This document shows, piece by piece, positions 18,590 through 26,190 of a stretch of 39,289 nucleotides of DNA. Within the stretch, counting starts at the first letter, position 1. Each line of letters begins with the position of its first letter. A model generated the notes under the pieces. It was not told the DNA's origin, did not search any database, and saw only the letters and a program-made list of their open reading frames with translations. Source of the stretch: Candidatus Sumerlaeia bacterium (GTDB lineage Bacteria; Sumerlaeota; Sumerlaeia; SLMS01; JAHLLQ01). Position numbers and translations under genes: made by a program. The DNA lies in NCBI GenBank assembly GCA_019634695.1, contig JAHCAW010000037.1:1-39289 (forward strand), read 5' to 3'.

Positions 18590-19133
18590 AGTTGTTCGGG
18601 AACACCGCGTGGCAGACCCAGACCGCGGCGAGGATGCCGGCAAGGTCGGCACACAGCCCGGCAAGCATCGCGTGACGAATCTTGCGAATGCCGACCGAAC
18701 CGAAATAGAGCGCGATGATGTAGAATGTCGTGTCGGTGGCGCCGAACATCGTCGAGGCGACGCGCGCCTCGAAGGAGTCCGGTGCGTGCTGGATGATCTC
18801 GGCGGCGAGTCCGAGGGAGCCGGAGCCCGACAGCGGCTTCATCAGGGCCACGGGCAGCACCTCGGCCGGCATGCCGACGAGGTCCGTCAACGGCGCCAGT
18901 TGGGCGGCGAGAAACTCGAGGGCCCCCGAGGCGCGGAAGACGCCGATGGCCACGAGGATCGCAATGATGTAGGGCAGGATCTTCAGGAAGATTTCCCAGC
19001 CCTCCTTGCCGCCCTGGATGAAGGACTCGTACAGGCGGATGCGCTTGAACATCGCGTAGGCCACGATCGCGAAGAAAAGCACGGGGATCGTGTAGGCCGA
19101 GACGATATTGACGATCTGGCGGAAGAGTTCCAT
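18588..19133 (-). CDS. spmB: SpmB-like nucleoside-recognition (Gate) domain membrane protein
   Basis: The 181-residue membrane protein begins MELFRQIVNIVSAYTIPVLF and continues with ESFIQGGKEGW and LPYIIAILVAIGVFRASGAL. PEVLPVALMKPLSGSGSLG and the closing GATDTTFYIIALYFGSVGI follow, the hallmarks of SpmB, spore maturation protein B of Bacillus. Homologues are widespread in bacteria that do not sporulate, where the Gate domain suggests transport or a membrane-partner role. It overlaps the upstream spmA by one base (TGATG), so the two are cotranslated and presumably work together. Downstream is the hairpin at 18537-18589. Confidence 0.93.
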   Translation of the reverse strand: MELFRQIVNIVSAYTIPVLFFAIVAYAMFKRIRLYESFIQGGKEGWEIFLKILPYIIAILVAIGVFRASGALEFLAAQLAPLTDLVGMPAEVLPVALMKPLSGSGSLGLAAEIIQHAPDSFEARVASTMFGATDTTFYIIALYFGSVGIRKIRHAMLAGLCADLAGILAAVWVCHAVFPNN

Positions 19134-20107
19134 CAGGCGTTCTCCTTCGGGGTGTCGGCGACGGCGGCTTCCTCGCGCAGGGCGGTCTGCACCGAGAAGA
19201 CGGGCAGCTTGCCCAGCAGCTTGACCATGACAATGGCGGTGATGGTGGAGACGGCGCCGGCCAGCATGCAGGTGCCGATGATCTCGAGCGGGTCGCTGCA
19301 CCCGGCGGCCTTGCGCACGCCGATCAGCGTGGTCGGCAGCAGCGCGAAGCCCGCCGTGTTGTAGCCCAGCAGCATGACCTGCGAGTCGCTGGCCACCTCG
19401 GGGTGCGGATTGAGATCCTGCAACTCCTTCATCGCCTTGAGTCCAAACGGTGTGGCGGCGTTGCCGAGTCCCAGGACCGTCGTCGTCACGTTCATCAGAA
19501 TCGCGCCGTTGGCCGGATGATTCGGCGGGACCTGTGGGAACAGGAAGCGAATCACCGGATAGAAGACCTTGGCGACCAACTGCACGATGCCGGCGTCCTC
19601 GCCGACTTTCATCAGACCCAGGAACAGCACCATGATGGCCACGAGTCCGAAGGCGATCTTGAAGCCGGTCTCCGCGTAGCTGAGCGCCGCGTCGGTGAAG
19701 GTGTCCACGTTGCGCACCCGACCGGCGGCCACCTGCTTGTCGCCCACGCGAACGGTGTAGGGCCCCTGCTTTTCATGCTTCCAGACAAGCACCACCGAGC
19801 CGGAGGCGGCATCGAGGCTGGCCGAACGCACGTCGAAACCGCCATTGCCCGCATCGTCCGCGGCTGTGGCTTTCACGCGCGAACGGTCGAGGTTCACGTT
19901 CACGCCGTACTCGTAACTGGTGCCGTCCTTGTCCTTCCAGCTCACGACGACAAGGTTGTCGCCGGCGACGAGCGCGCTGCTCGGAATATATGTCTTCTGC
20001 GGGGCGAACTGCTGCCAGACGCAGGCCACGAACGCGGTCAGGATCATCAGACCCCAGATCGTGTTGATGTTCAGGATGTAGCGAAAGAACGCGCCGAGTT
20101 GTTTCAT
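19133..20107 (-). CDS. spmA: SpmA-like membrane protein with extracytoplasmic insertion
   Basis: The 324-residue protein has a first helix at about 15-32. A soluble insertion of about 105 residues (about 36-142) follows, then the SpmA core: GFKIAFGLVAIMVLFLGLMKVGEDAG, NHPANGAILMNVTTTVLGLGNAATPFGLKAM and GYNTAGFALLPTTLIGVR. (These are separate segments of the core.) Bacillus SpmA is about 196 residues and lacks the insertion. The insertion has alternating strands (NLVVVSWKDKDG, SVVLVWKHEKQGPYTVRVGD) and reads like a small beta-sandwich, probably on the outer face. GGAGG lies 12 bases before the ATG. The MBL-fold gene precedes it by 67 bases on the same strand. Confidence 0.9.
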   Translation of the reverse strand: MKQLGAFFRYILNINTIWGLMILTAFVACVWQQFAPQKTYIPSSALVAGDNLVVVSWKDKDGTSYEYGVNVNLDRSRVKATAADDAGNGGFDVRSASLDAASGSVVLVWKHEKQGPYTVRVGDKQVAAGRVRNVDTFTDAALSYAETGFKIAFGLVAIMVLFLGLMKVGEDAGIVQLVAKVFYPVIRFLFPQVPPNHPANGAILMNVTTTVLGLGNAATPFGLKAMKELQDLNPHPEVASDSQVMLLGYNTAGFALLPTTLIGVRKAAGCSDPLEIIGTCMLAGAVSTITAIVMVKLLGKLPVFSVQTALREEAAVADTPKENA

Positions 20108-20174
20108 GCTCGGACGAAACCTCCGGAATGGGGGATGGGGCAATCGGGGGGGATCGTGCAGGGGGCGTTGTAGA

Positions 20175-21020
20175 TCAGGCCGGGCGGCGCGTGGGCACGA
20201 TGGGAGAACGTCCCGCGCCAACTTCGTATAGCGCCCCCTCGACGAGCGCCGGGATGGCGGCGCCGCGTTCGCGGGTCTCGTCTGCCAGATGGATGAGCAT
20301 CATTCTGTCGCGCACGCTCGCGTCGAGCGCCTCGAGGGCTTCGAGGGGCGTGTGCGCGCTGCCCGGGCTGGACTCGTGAATCAGCAGGTCGGCCTGTCCC
20401 AGGAAGGCGAGCAGCTTCGGATCGAAGGGGGTGTCGGCGCTGTAGCCCAGCGTGGCTCCCTTGTAGCTTACGCGGAATCCGAAACAGGGAACCGGATGCA
20501 GCGTTCGGCGGATGTGGAACTCGAGCGGGGGAGCATCGGCTCCCGCGAGTCGGCATGGCTGGTCTTCCTCCCAGGGGTGCGGCGTGAAGTAGTCCTCCAG
20601 CGTGCGGGCAACGCGTTGGCCGGCCGGATCGGTGCCCGTGGCCATGACGGCCGACAGGCGTCGTTCCCACAGCGGATCCACGTTCTCCGGCAACAGGTAC
20701 AGATGGGCGCGGTGCTCGCCCGGCAGGACGTACCGCAAAGTGTAGCCGACCTCCTCCAGGCCGTTGCAGTGGTCGCCGTGCAGATGGGTGAGCACGATGT
20801 GGCGGATGTCGCCAACGTCGAAGTGCAGTCCGCTGCGGACGCCGGCGTCGTGCAGGACGCGGCCGAAGGGCCCGGGGCAGTCGATGGCGACCACCACGCC
20901 CCCGGCAATCAGCAGAAAGCTGCTGTTGAAAGCGGTTCGGGTGAAGGCGTTTCCCACTCCAAGCACCAGCACGTAAAGCCGGTCGGGGTCCAGGTCCTGA
21001 AGCGTCAGGCGGGTTGTCAC
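20175..21020 (-). CDS. Metallo-beta-lactamase-fold hydrolase, RNase Z/ElaC-like
   Basis: The 281-residue protein carries the metal site THLHGDH (78-84), a later YSADTPFDP and LIHESSPGSAHT. These are arranged as in RNase Z/ElaC and related phosphodiesterase-like MBL-fold proteins. Whether it matures tRNA 3' ends or cleaves another substrate cannot be decided, because the flexible arm of true RNase Z is not recognisable. I chose a GTG start at 21020 with AAGGA 8 bases upstream. The open frame runs to 21533 but overlaps the glycosyltransferase on the other strand. The gap to the divergent glycosyltransferase start is 177 bases and shows no clear promoter. Confidence 0.85.
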   Translation of the reverse strand: MTTRLTLQDLDPDRLYVLVLGVGNAFTRTAFNSSFLLIAGGVVVAIDCPGPFGRVLHDAGVRSGLHFDVGDIRHIVLTHLHGDHCNGLEEVGYTLRYVLPGEHRAHLYLLPENVDPLWERRLSAVMATGTDPAGQRVARTLEDYFTPHPWEEDQPCRLAGADAPPLEFHIRRTLHPVPCFGFRVSYKGATLGYSADTPFDPKLLAFLGQADLLIHESSPGSAHTPLEALEALDASVRDRMMLIHLADETRERGAAIPALVEGALYEVGAGRSPIVPTRRPA

Positions 21021-21197
21021 GCCATGTGTCCTTGCCGCGGGAATCCGGGCGAGGAAAGCGCTTGAATGGCACTGTCGCAACGGGAATGGTGGCATGGATT
21101 GGCCGTGGACAATCCGGCGGGCCGACTTCCCGGTTGCCGCGGCCGGGCCCGGGTGGACTGCTGGGACCGGCCGAAGCCCGGCAGGCGGCCCCCACGC

Positions 21198-22157
21198 ATG
21201 ACCCAGCCCCTCGCTTCTGTCATCATCCCGGCCTATCAGGCGGAGCGCACCGTCGGCGAGACGCTCGACTCCGTGCGCCGCCAGTCGCTTGCGCGCTGGG
21301 AGGCCATCGTGGCCGACGACGGCTCGTCGGATGGCACGGCAGCGGTGGTCGAGCGCGCGGCGCAGCAGGACGCGCGCATCCGACTGGTGCGGCTGTCGGC
21401 GAACTCGGGGCTGCCGGCGCGGGCGCGCAATGCCGCGCTCGAGCAGGCCCGCGGGCACTGGATCGCCTTCCTGGACGCCGACGACCTGTGGGAGCCCGAC
21501 AAGCTGGCGCGCCAGCTCCATCGCCTGCGGCACACGCGGGCGCGTTGGGCATTCTCGAATTCACTCTTCTTCGGCGGGGGGGCGGCACATCCCGACGGGC
21601 TGAAGTACGCGCGCGCCTGGCGACCGGACAATCCGTTCTTCCCGGCGTTGCTGACCGGCGAGGGCGTGCCGCTGCTGTCGCTGATTGCCGAACGCGCCCT
21701 GCTCGAGGAGATCGCCCCGCGCCACAACCTCGCGCGGCTCTTCGATAGCAACCCAGAGCTCAAGGCCGTCGAGGACTGGGACCTCATGTTGCGGCTGGCG
21801 CTGGTGGCCGAGCCGGACTACTGCCCGCGGGCGCTGGTGCGCTATCGGGCGCACGCCGGCGGCATCAGTCGGCAGGCCGACGCCGCCTATCGCGCGCGCC
21901 TGGCGCTGATTGCGAAGTATCGCCAGATTGGCGCCGACAACGAGCTGTGCCGGCAGGCGGAGGATTTGCAGCGCTCGAAGTATGCGGTGGAACTGCTCTT
22001 TGCCGGGCGCGCGGGGTGGCGCGGACTGCTGGCCGGCGCCTGCCTGTCGCCGCCGATCTCGGGGCGCGATGCGTTCCTTGCCGCGCTCACCGCCCTGCCG
22101 GCGCCGTTGGCCCGGGCCCTGTACCGGCAGGCGCTGACGCTGCGGCGCCGGGCGTGA
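21198..22157 (+). CDS. Family 2 glycosyltransferase
   Basis: The protein has 319 residues. The GT-A fold nucleotide-sugar site is clear: SVIIPAYQAERTVGETLDSV at the start, DDGSSDGT (41-48 region) and the DxD-type LDADD (about 92-96). ED in AVEDWDLMLRL is the likely catalytic base region. It would transfer a sugar to a polysaccharide or lipid-linked acceptor at the inner membrane face; the sugar is unknown. The last 80 residues are helical and basic. The ATG at 21198 has only a weak ribosome-binding site. Its 3' end overlaps by 71 bases the 3' end of a second glycosyltransferase on the opposite strand. Confidence 0.92.
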   Translation: MTQPLASVIIPAYQAERTVGETLDSVRRQSLARWEAIVADDGSSDGTAAVVERAAQQDARIRLVRLSANSGLPARARNAALEQARGHWIAFLDADDLWEPDKLARQLHRLRHTRARWAFSNSLFFGGGAAHPDGLKYARAWRPDNPFFPALLTGEGVPLLSLIAERALLEEIAPRHNLARLFDSNPELKAVEDWDLMLRLALVAEPDYCPRALVRYRAHAGGISRQADAAYRARLALIAKYRQIGADNELCRQAEDLQRSKYAVELLFAGRAGWRGLLAGACLSPPISGRDAFLAALTALPAPLARALYRQALTLRRRA

Positions 22158-23079
22158 GGCGCTCCGGCGTTCCCCGACAGGCCTTCGCCAGCCACGGCAA
22201 CGGCCGACCCTCGTATCCCGCCAGAAAGGCTAGACCAATGCGGGCGTACCACTGCGCCGGGCCGTCGGGCAGGCCCAGCAGCGTGCGCCCCAACAGCCCC
22301 CGCCCCGCGCGGGAGATGGCGACGCGATACTCGTCCAGGATGCGGGCGGTCAGCTCCGGCCAGCGCTCGAGGAAGCGCCGCGCGCTGCGTCCCCGCATCA
22401 CCGACTTGGCCACGTAGTGGGCGGGCTCGAAGTAGTGGTGGTGATGGACCAGGGCCCCCGGCGCGAAGGCGATGCGCATGCCGGCCTGAGCGAGCCGATA
22501 GGCGTGCTCGGTGTCTTCGAAGGCCGGATCCGGGAAGCTCTCGTCGTACAGGTGACCCTGGTCGAACCAGCAGCGGTCGATCGAGGCGTTGAGCGTGTGG
22601 AGGTACTCCCACGTGATGTTGTCGGGATCGTCGATCAGGTAGTGCACGTGGTAGTGGTGCGCGCACCAGTGCATGAAGTCGGTGGTGACGACGTCGGGAT
22701 GCCAGCGCGTGTTGCCCATGACGGCATGGCCGGGGCGGCGGCGGTGGGCGGCGTCGTGGGCGGCCAGCAGGCCCGGTTCGCAGACGACGTCGTCGTTGAG
22801 GAAGAGGAAGATTTCTCCGCGGGCGATGCGGGCGGCGTGGTTGCGCACGGCGGCCGGGCCGGCGCGGGACAAGTCGATCCAGCGCAGAGGCCAAGGCCCG
22901 GTCCACGCGGGTTGCGCCTCGCGCATGCTGGCGGGTCCGCCGTCGCAGAGCACGAGCACCTCGGCGGTGCCGTCGAAGCCATCACGGGACAGGGAGGCGA
23001 GGCAGGCCTCGAGGCGCTCGCGCCGGTCGTGGACCGGGATGACGACGCTGAAGCGGACGCTGTCGGGGCCGTCGTTCAC
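22087..23079 (-). CDS. Family 2 glycosyltransferase
   Basis: The 330-residue protein opens with FSVVIPVHDRRERLEACLAS and has LCDGG near 44-48 and the metal-binding LNDD at 94-97. EDTEHAYRLAQAGMRI serves as the acidic catalytic region. These are standard GT2 features with a GT-A fold. The last 25 residues are Ala/Gly/Pro-rich, look disordered and lie over the tail of the opposite-strand glycosyltransferase. The start is a GTG at 23079 with CAAG directly before it, so the start is less certain. It is divergent from larC with an 85-base gap. Confidence 0.92.
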   Translation of the reverse strand: MNDGPDSVRFSVVIPVHDRRERLEACLASLSRDGFDGTAEVLVLCDGGPASMREAQPAWTGPWPLRWIDLSRAGPAAVRNHAARIARGEIFLFLNDDVVCEPGLLAAHDAAHRRRPGHAVMGNTRWHPDVVTTDFMHWCAHHYHVHYLIDDPDNITWEYLHTLNASIDRCWFDQGHLYDESFPDPAFEDTEHAYRLAQAGMRIAFAPGALVHHHHYFEPAHYVAKSVMRGRSARRFLERWPELTARILDEYRVAISRAGRGLLGRTLLGLPDGPAQWYARIGLAFLAGYEGRPLPWLAKACRGTPERLTPGAAASAPAGTGPGPTAPAGR

Positions 23080-23164
23080 CTTGCGGGCGCGCTCCGGGAT
23101 GCGATTCGATGCGGAGCGTCGGCCCCGCCCCGAAGGCGGTCAATCCCTCATCGCGAGTGCCTGC

Positions 23165-24016
23165 ATGGAGATTCTCTACATCGATCCGTTTGCCGGGGCC
23201 TCCGGCGACATGTTCCTTGGGGCGCTGGTGGACCTTGGGGTGGACTTCGAGGCGTTGCGCGAGGCGCTGCGTGCGCTCGACGTCAAGGGCTTCGACCTGC
23301 GGCGCACCGAGGTGCTGCGCCACCAGATCGCCGCCACGAAGGTGGATGTCGTCGTCGAGGACGTGCCGCACCCGCATCGCCACCTGCGGCATCTGCTGGA
23401 GATCATCGAGCGCGCACCGCTGGCCAGTCGCGTGCAGGAGCGGTCCGCGGCGGCGCTGACCGCGCTGGCCGAGGCCGAGGCGCGCGTGCACCGCGTGCCG
23501 GTCGAGAAGGTCCATCTGCACGAGGTGGGCGGGTTGGACTGCCTGGTCGATGTCGTCGGAACGGTGCTGGCGATCGAGGCGTTGGGTGTCGAGCGGGTGC
23601 TGTCGGCGCCGGTCTCGGTGGGGTCGGGAGTGGTCCGGTGCGCGCACGGGGTGATGCCGGTTCCGGCGCCGGGGACACTGGCGATTCTGGAGGGCTTCCC
23701 GATCCGGCGGACGCAGGTGCCCCACGAGATGACCACTCCGACGGGAGCGGCGCTGCTGGCGACCCTTGCCGAGCCGATTGTCCCGTCCGTCGCGATGATT
23801 CCGCGGGCCATCGGGCACGGTGCCGGCACGCGCGACACCCCCGACATTGCCAACTTCCTGCGCGTGGTGCGGGCGGACCTGATCGCCGTCGGCTCCAAGG
23901 GCCATGCCCACGAACACCACCACCACCATCATCACGACGATTCGCACGATCACGATCACCCGCACGAGCACGACGACGACCACCACCACCCCGGACACTC
24001 GCACGTCCACTCCTGA
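23165..24016 (+). CDS. larC: LarC N-terminal domain (nickel insertion) with His-rich tail, lacking the C-terminal half
   Basis: LarC inserts nickel into the pincer nucleotide cofactor of lactate racemase-type enzymes, using CTP. The start MEILYIDPFAGASGDMFLGA and HLHEVGGLDCLVDVVG are family hallmarks. The protein has only 283 residues, against about 400-430 for complete LarC. Residues 247-283 hold 20 histidines among Asp and Glu, likely a metal-binding tail. In Lactiplantibacillus, larC1 and larC2 are joined by a programmed frameshift. Here the other forward frames after the His tail encode nothing like LarC2, so the CTP-binding half appears missing locally. No larA, larB or larE lies in the window. 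The ATG at 23165 fits the family start. Confidence 0.88.
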   Translation: MEILYIDPFAGASGDMFLGALVDLGVDFEALREALRALDVKGFDLRRTEVLRHQIAATKVDVVVEDVPHPHRHLRHLLEIIERAPLASRVQERSAAALTALAEAEARVHRVPVEKVHLHEVGGLDCLVDVVGTVLAIEALGVERVLSAPVSVGSGVVRCAHGVMPVPAPGTLAILEGFPIRRTQVPHEMTTPTGAALLATLAEPIVPSVAMIPRAIGHGAGTRDTPDIANFLRVVRADLIAVGSKGHAHEHHHHHHHDDSHDHDHPHEHDDDHHHPGHSHVHS

Positions 24017-24106
24017 GCCGCCCCCCGGCGGACCTGTTCCCCCTTGCCGGACCGGGTGCCACGGGGGGAGACTCCCGGCGGGTCGCCACGGGTCGCCCGT
24101 CCTGCC

Positions 24107-24925
24107 ATGCCGCTTTCCTACGAAGACATCCAGAAGGGCCGGCGCCGTGAGTGGAAACAGCTCATGGACCCCGAGGAGCGGCGGCGCCTCGAGCAGGAGG
24201 AGCGCGAAAAGGACCCCGACTACCAGCGGCGCAAGAGCGCCCGCCGGCGTCGCGAGGAAGCGCGCAAGAACCGCACCGAGCACGAGGACGCCGAGTGGCG
24301 GGTGACGCGGCGCAAGGTGCTGCTGCGCAGCGGCGCGGTCGTCGCCGGCATCCTGTTGATTCTGGCCCTAGAGTGGGCCTTCGGCATCGTGTGGCGTCGC
24401 GCGACGTATGACCGCGCCCGCGAGCTCGAGTCGGCGATCCTCTCCAACACATCCGCCTATCGCAACTTCGACACGCCGCTCGACACGTGGGCCTCGTGGC
24501 GCAACGCATGGATTCGCAACGACTCGCGCGACATCGTGTCCACCTACTCCGACGGCATGTCCCGGCGCATGATGGGGGCCGAGAACCGTCAAAGCTACAC
24601 CAGCAACCTCCAGCGCCGTATCCGCGAGGGGCACATGAACACCTACATCGATCTGGCGCGCCAGTTCTCGAGCCCCGAGATGCTGCTGGTGCCGACCGGA
24701 TCGGTGCGCGAGGGCGACCTCGCGGTGCTTCGCTCCCGGTCGGTGACTGACCGCGGCGTCCTCGGCGAATCGCAGCCGTGGGTGCTGGCCATGAGTTGGG
24801 ACGCCAAGGCCAAGCGATGGCTGGTGGAGGATGTTCGCGCGGACAACGCCTGGGACGCGCGTTGGACCAAGGCGAATATGATTCAGGCGTCGCGTCTGCC
24901 CCGACCGGCCATCGAGGGGAACTGA
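24107..24925 (+). CDS. Membrane-anchored protein of unknown function, NTF2-like C-terminal region possible
   Basis: The 272-residue protein has a highly charged N-terminal region (about 1-72, Arg/Glu/Lys-rich and probably helical or coiled) and one membrane helix (about 74-96). An extracytoplasmic part of about 175 residues follows. The pattern WASWRNAWIRNDSRDIVSTYSDG resembles the opening of NTF2/SnoaL-like domains, and WDAKAKRWLVEDV their closing strands; this is a suggestion only. I chose the ATG at 24107, 90 bases after larC. The phosphotransferase-like gene begins 11 bases after its stop, so these two are likely cotranscribed. No close family is recognised. Confidence 0.7.
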   Translation: MPLSYEDIQKGRRREWKQLMDPEERRRLEQEEREKDPDYQRRKSARRRREEARKNRTEHEDAEWRVTRRKVLLRSGAVVAGILLILALEWAFGIVWRRATYDRARELESAILSNTSAYRNFDTPLDTWASWRNAWIRNDSRDIVSTYSDGMSRRMMGAENRQSYTSNLQRRIREGHMNTYIDLARQFSSPEMLLVPTGSVREGDLAVLRSRSVTDRGVLGESQPWVLAMSWDAKAKRWLVEDVRADNAWDARWTKANMIQASRLPRPAIEGN

Positions 24926-24936
24926 CCGCGCGCGCA

Positions 24937-26028
24937 ATGACGACCCTGATCTGCGACCCCGAACCCACGACCCGCGATGCACGCCTGTTCGCCGACCTGG
25001 TGCGGAAGAAGGTGCTTCCGCAACTCGTTCCGAGTGGCACGGGGGAGCGGGCAGTCCTGCGCGATCGCATCGCCGAAGGACACGCCACAAGCGATCACGT
25101 GCGGATGCTGCAATTCGACGGCGACGACCGCGTCCACGTCGTGCGCGCCATGTACCGTCCGTTCAATCCCGTGCGGCCGGGGGGACGATTCAAGCGCTTT
25201 GATCAGGCGGCGGATTTCTGCCGGCTCGTGCATGCGCAAGGCATCCCGACGCCGCGGATCGAGTGCGTGCTGCGCGGCGTCGATTGGAGCCGATGGATCC
25301 AGTATTGGATTGCCGTCGAGGAGTTCATCGAGGGGCGCGAGCTGGATCGGCGGGAGCCGGGCGACGTACTCGCGGCCTTCGATCTGCTGGGTCGACTCCA
25401 CTCGATTCGAAGCGACCGCTGGGGCCGGGAAGGGTTCTTCGCGGGGGGAAACGCTGCGAGCTTCGCGCGCAAGGCCATCGCCCCGCGCATCCTGCACCAA
25501 CTGACCAAGACCCGCCACGCGATCCCGCCTTCGACTCGTCAGGAGCTGGCCGCTTGGGCCATCGTCGAATCCGATGCTTTCGTTCGTCGTCTGGGGGAGC
25601 GCCCCTTCTCGCTGGTCCACGGCGACTTCAAGATCACGAACTGCTTGGCCGCGTCGGACGGCAGAATCGTTCTGATCGACTTCCTGCACACGCGCTACTG
25701 GCTGGCCGGGCTGGAGTTCCTCGACGCGTTGGCGCACTTCTGCGGGGGCAACGGGATGGCGCAGCAGGCGGCCCGGCGGTATTTCGCGGCGACGGACCCC
25801 GAGGTCGCGCGCCAGTTCCGCGAGGGCGGGCAGGTGCTGCTATTTTTAGCAGCCGCGGCATGGTTGGGCAGCAAGGGGCCCGCCGATGGGCTTGCGCCCG
25901 AGGGGACGGTGAAGCGTCTCCTCGGCCGTCGCTTCCGTGAGCTAATCGACGGAGCCGATACCGACTGGGACGAGGTCGTCCGCGTGATCCGGGAGTTCCA
26001 GTTGTTCGCTGCGGACGCGCAGGACTGA
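24937..26028 (+). CDS. APH/choline-kinase-fold phosphotransferase
   Basis: The 363-residue protein has a kinase-like fold: the catalytic loop LVHGDFKITN (H228-G-D230 to N235) and the metal-binding VLIDF with D248. This is the aminoglycoside phosphotransferase/choline kinase pattern. It probably phosphorylates a small alcohol, sugar or lipid head group with ATP. The N-terminal lobe contains VHVVRAMYRPFNP and IQYWIAVEEFIEG, which could be the nucleotide-binding strands and hinge. The substrate is unknown, and nothing points specifically to antibiotic resistance. It starts 11 bases after the upstream membrane-protein gene. The following 162 bases lack a gene. Confidence 0.85.
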   Translation: MTTLICDPEPTTRDARLFADLVRKKVLPQLVPSGTGERAVLRDRIAEGHATSDHVRMLQFDGDDRVHVVRAMYRPFNPVRPGGRFKRFDQAADFCRLVHAQGIPTPRIECVLRGVDWSRWIQYWIAVEEFIEGRELDRREPGDVLAAFDLLGRLHSIRSDRWGREGFFAGGNAASFARKAIAPRILHQLTKTRHAIPPSTRQELAAWAIVESDAFVRRLGERPFSLVHGDFKITNCLAASDGRIVLIDFLHTRYWLAGLEFLDALAHFCGGNGMAQQAARRYFAATDPEVARQFREGGQVLLFLAAAAWLGSKGPADGLAPEGTVKRLLGRRFRELIDGADTDWDEVVRVIREFQLFAADAQD

Positions 26029-26142
26029 TTCAGACGAGCCCAATGACTTGATGACGGCGGGGCGACGGAATGCCTGTTGGTCGAAATCGGCGGAGACCAT
26101 CGGAGGGGCATGGCCCTGCCCGTCGCTCACGCTCCGGGTTCC

Positions 26143-26165
26143 GATTGACCGGGTAAGCGTCAATC
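26143..26165. promoter_or_regulatory. 7-base dyad upstream of the PfkB-family kinase
   Basis: GATTGAC (26143-26149) and GTCAATC (26159-26165) are perfect reverse complements separated by 9 bases. The dyad ends 25 bases before the kinase ATG and just before its GGGGAG ribosome-binding site. It could be an operator or a leader hairpin. No clear promoter was found in this 162-base gap. Confidence 0.3.
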
Positions 26166-26190
26166 TACTTCACGGGGAGTTCCACGCGTC

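Noticed and set aside
18588..20107. Evidence of sporulation from spmA and spmB
   Set aside because: Homologues are common in non-sporulating bacteria and no other sporulation gene is present.
21021..21197. Sigma-54 (-24/-12) promoter near TGGCAC at 21065
   Set aside because: The GC element at the required distance is missing, and no convincing -24/-12 site was seen elsewhere between genes.
22417..23168. Forward open frames running through the minus-strand glycosyltransferase into larC
   Set aside because: They are antisense to a clear GT2 gene; the LarC start MEILYIDPFAG at 23165 is the family N-terminus.
23900..24106. A programmed frameshift leading into LarC2
   Set aside because: The alternative forward frames give Thr/Asp-rich or Pro-rich sequence unlike LarC2, and no slippery heptamer stands out beyond the His codon run.
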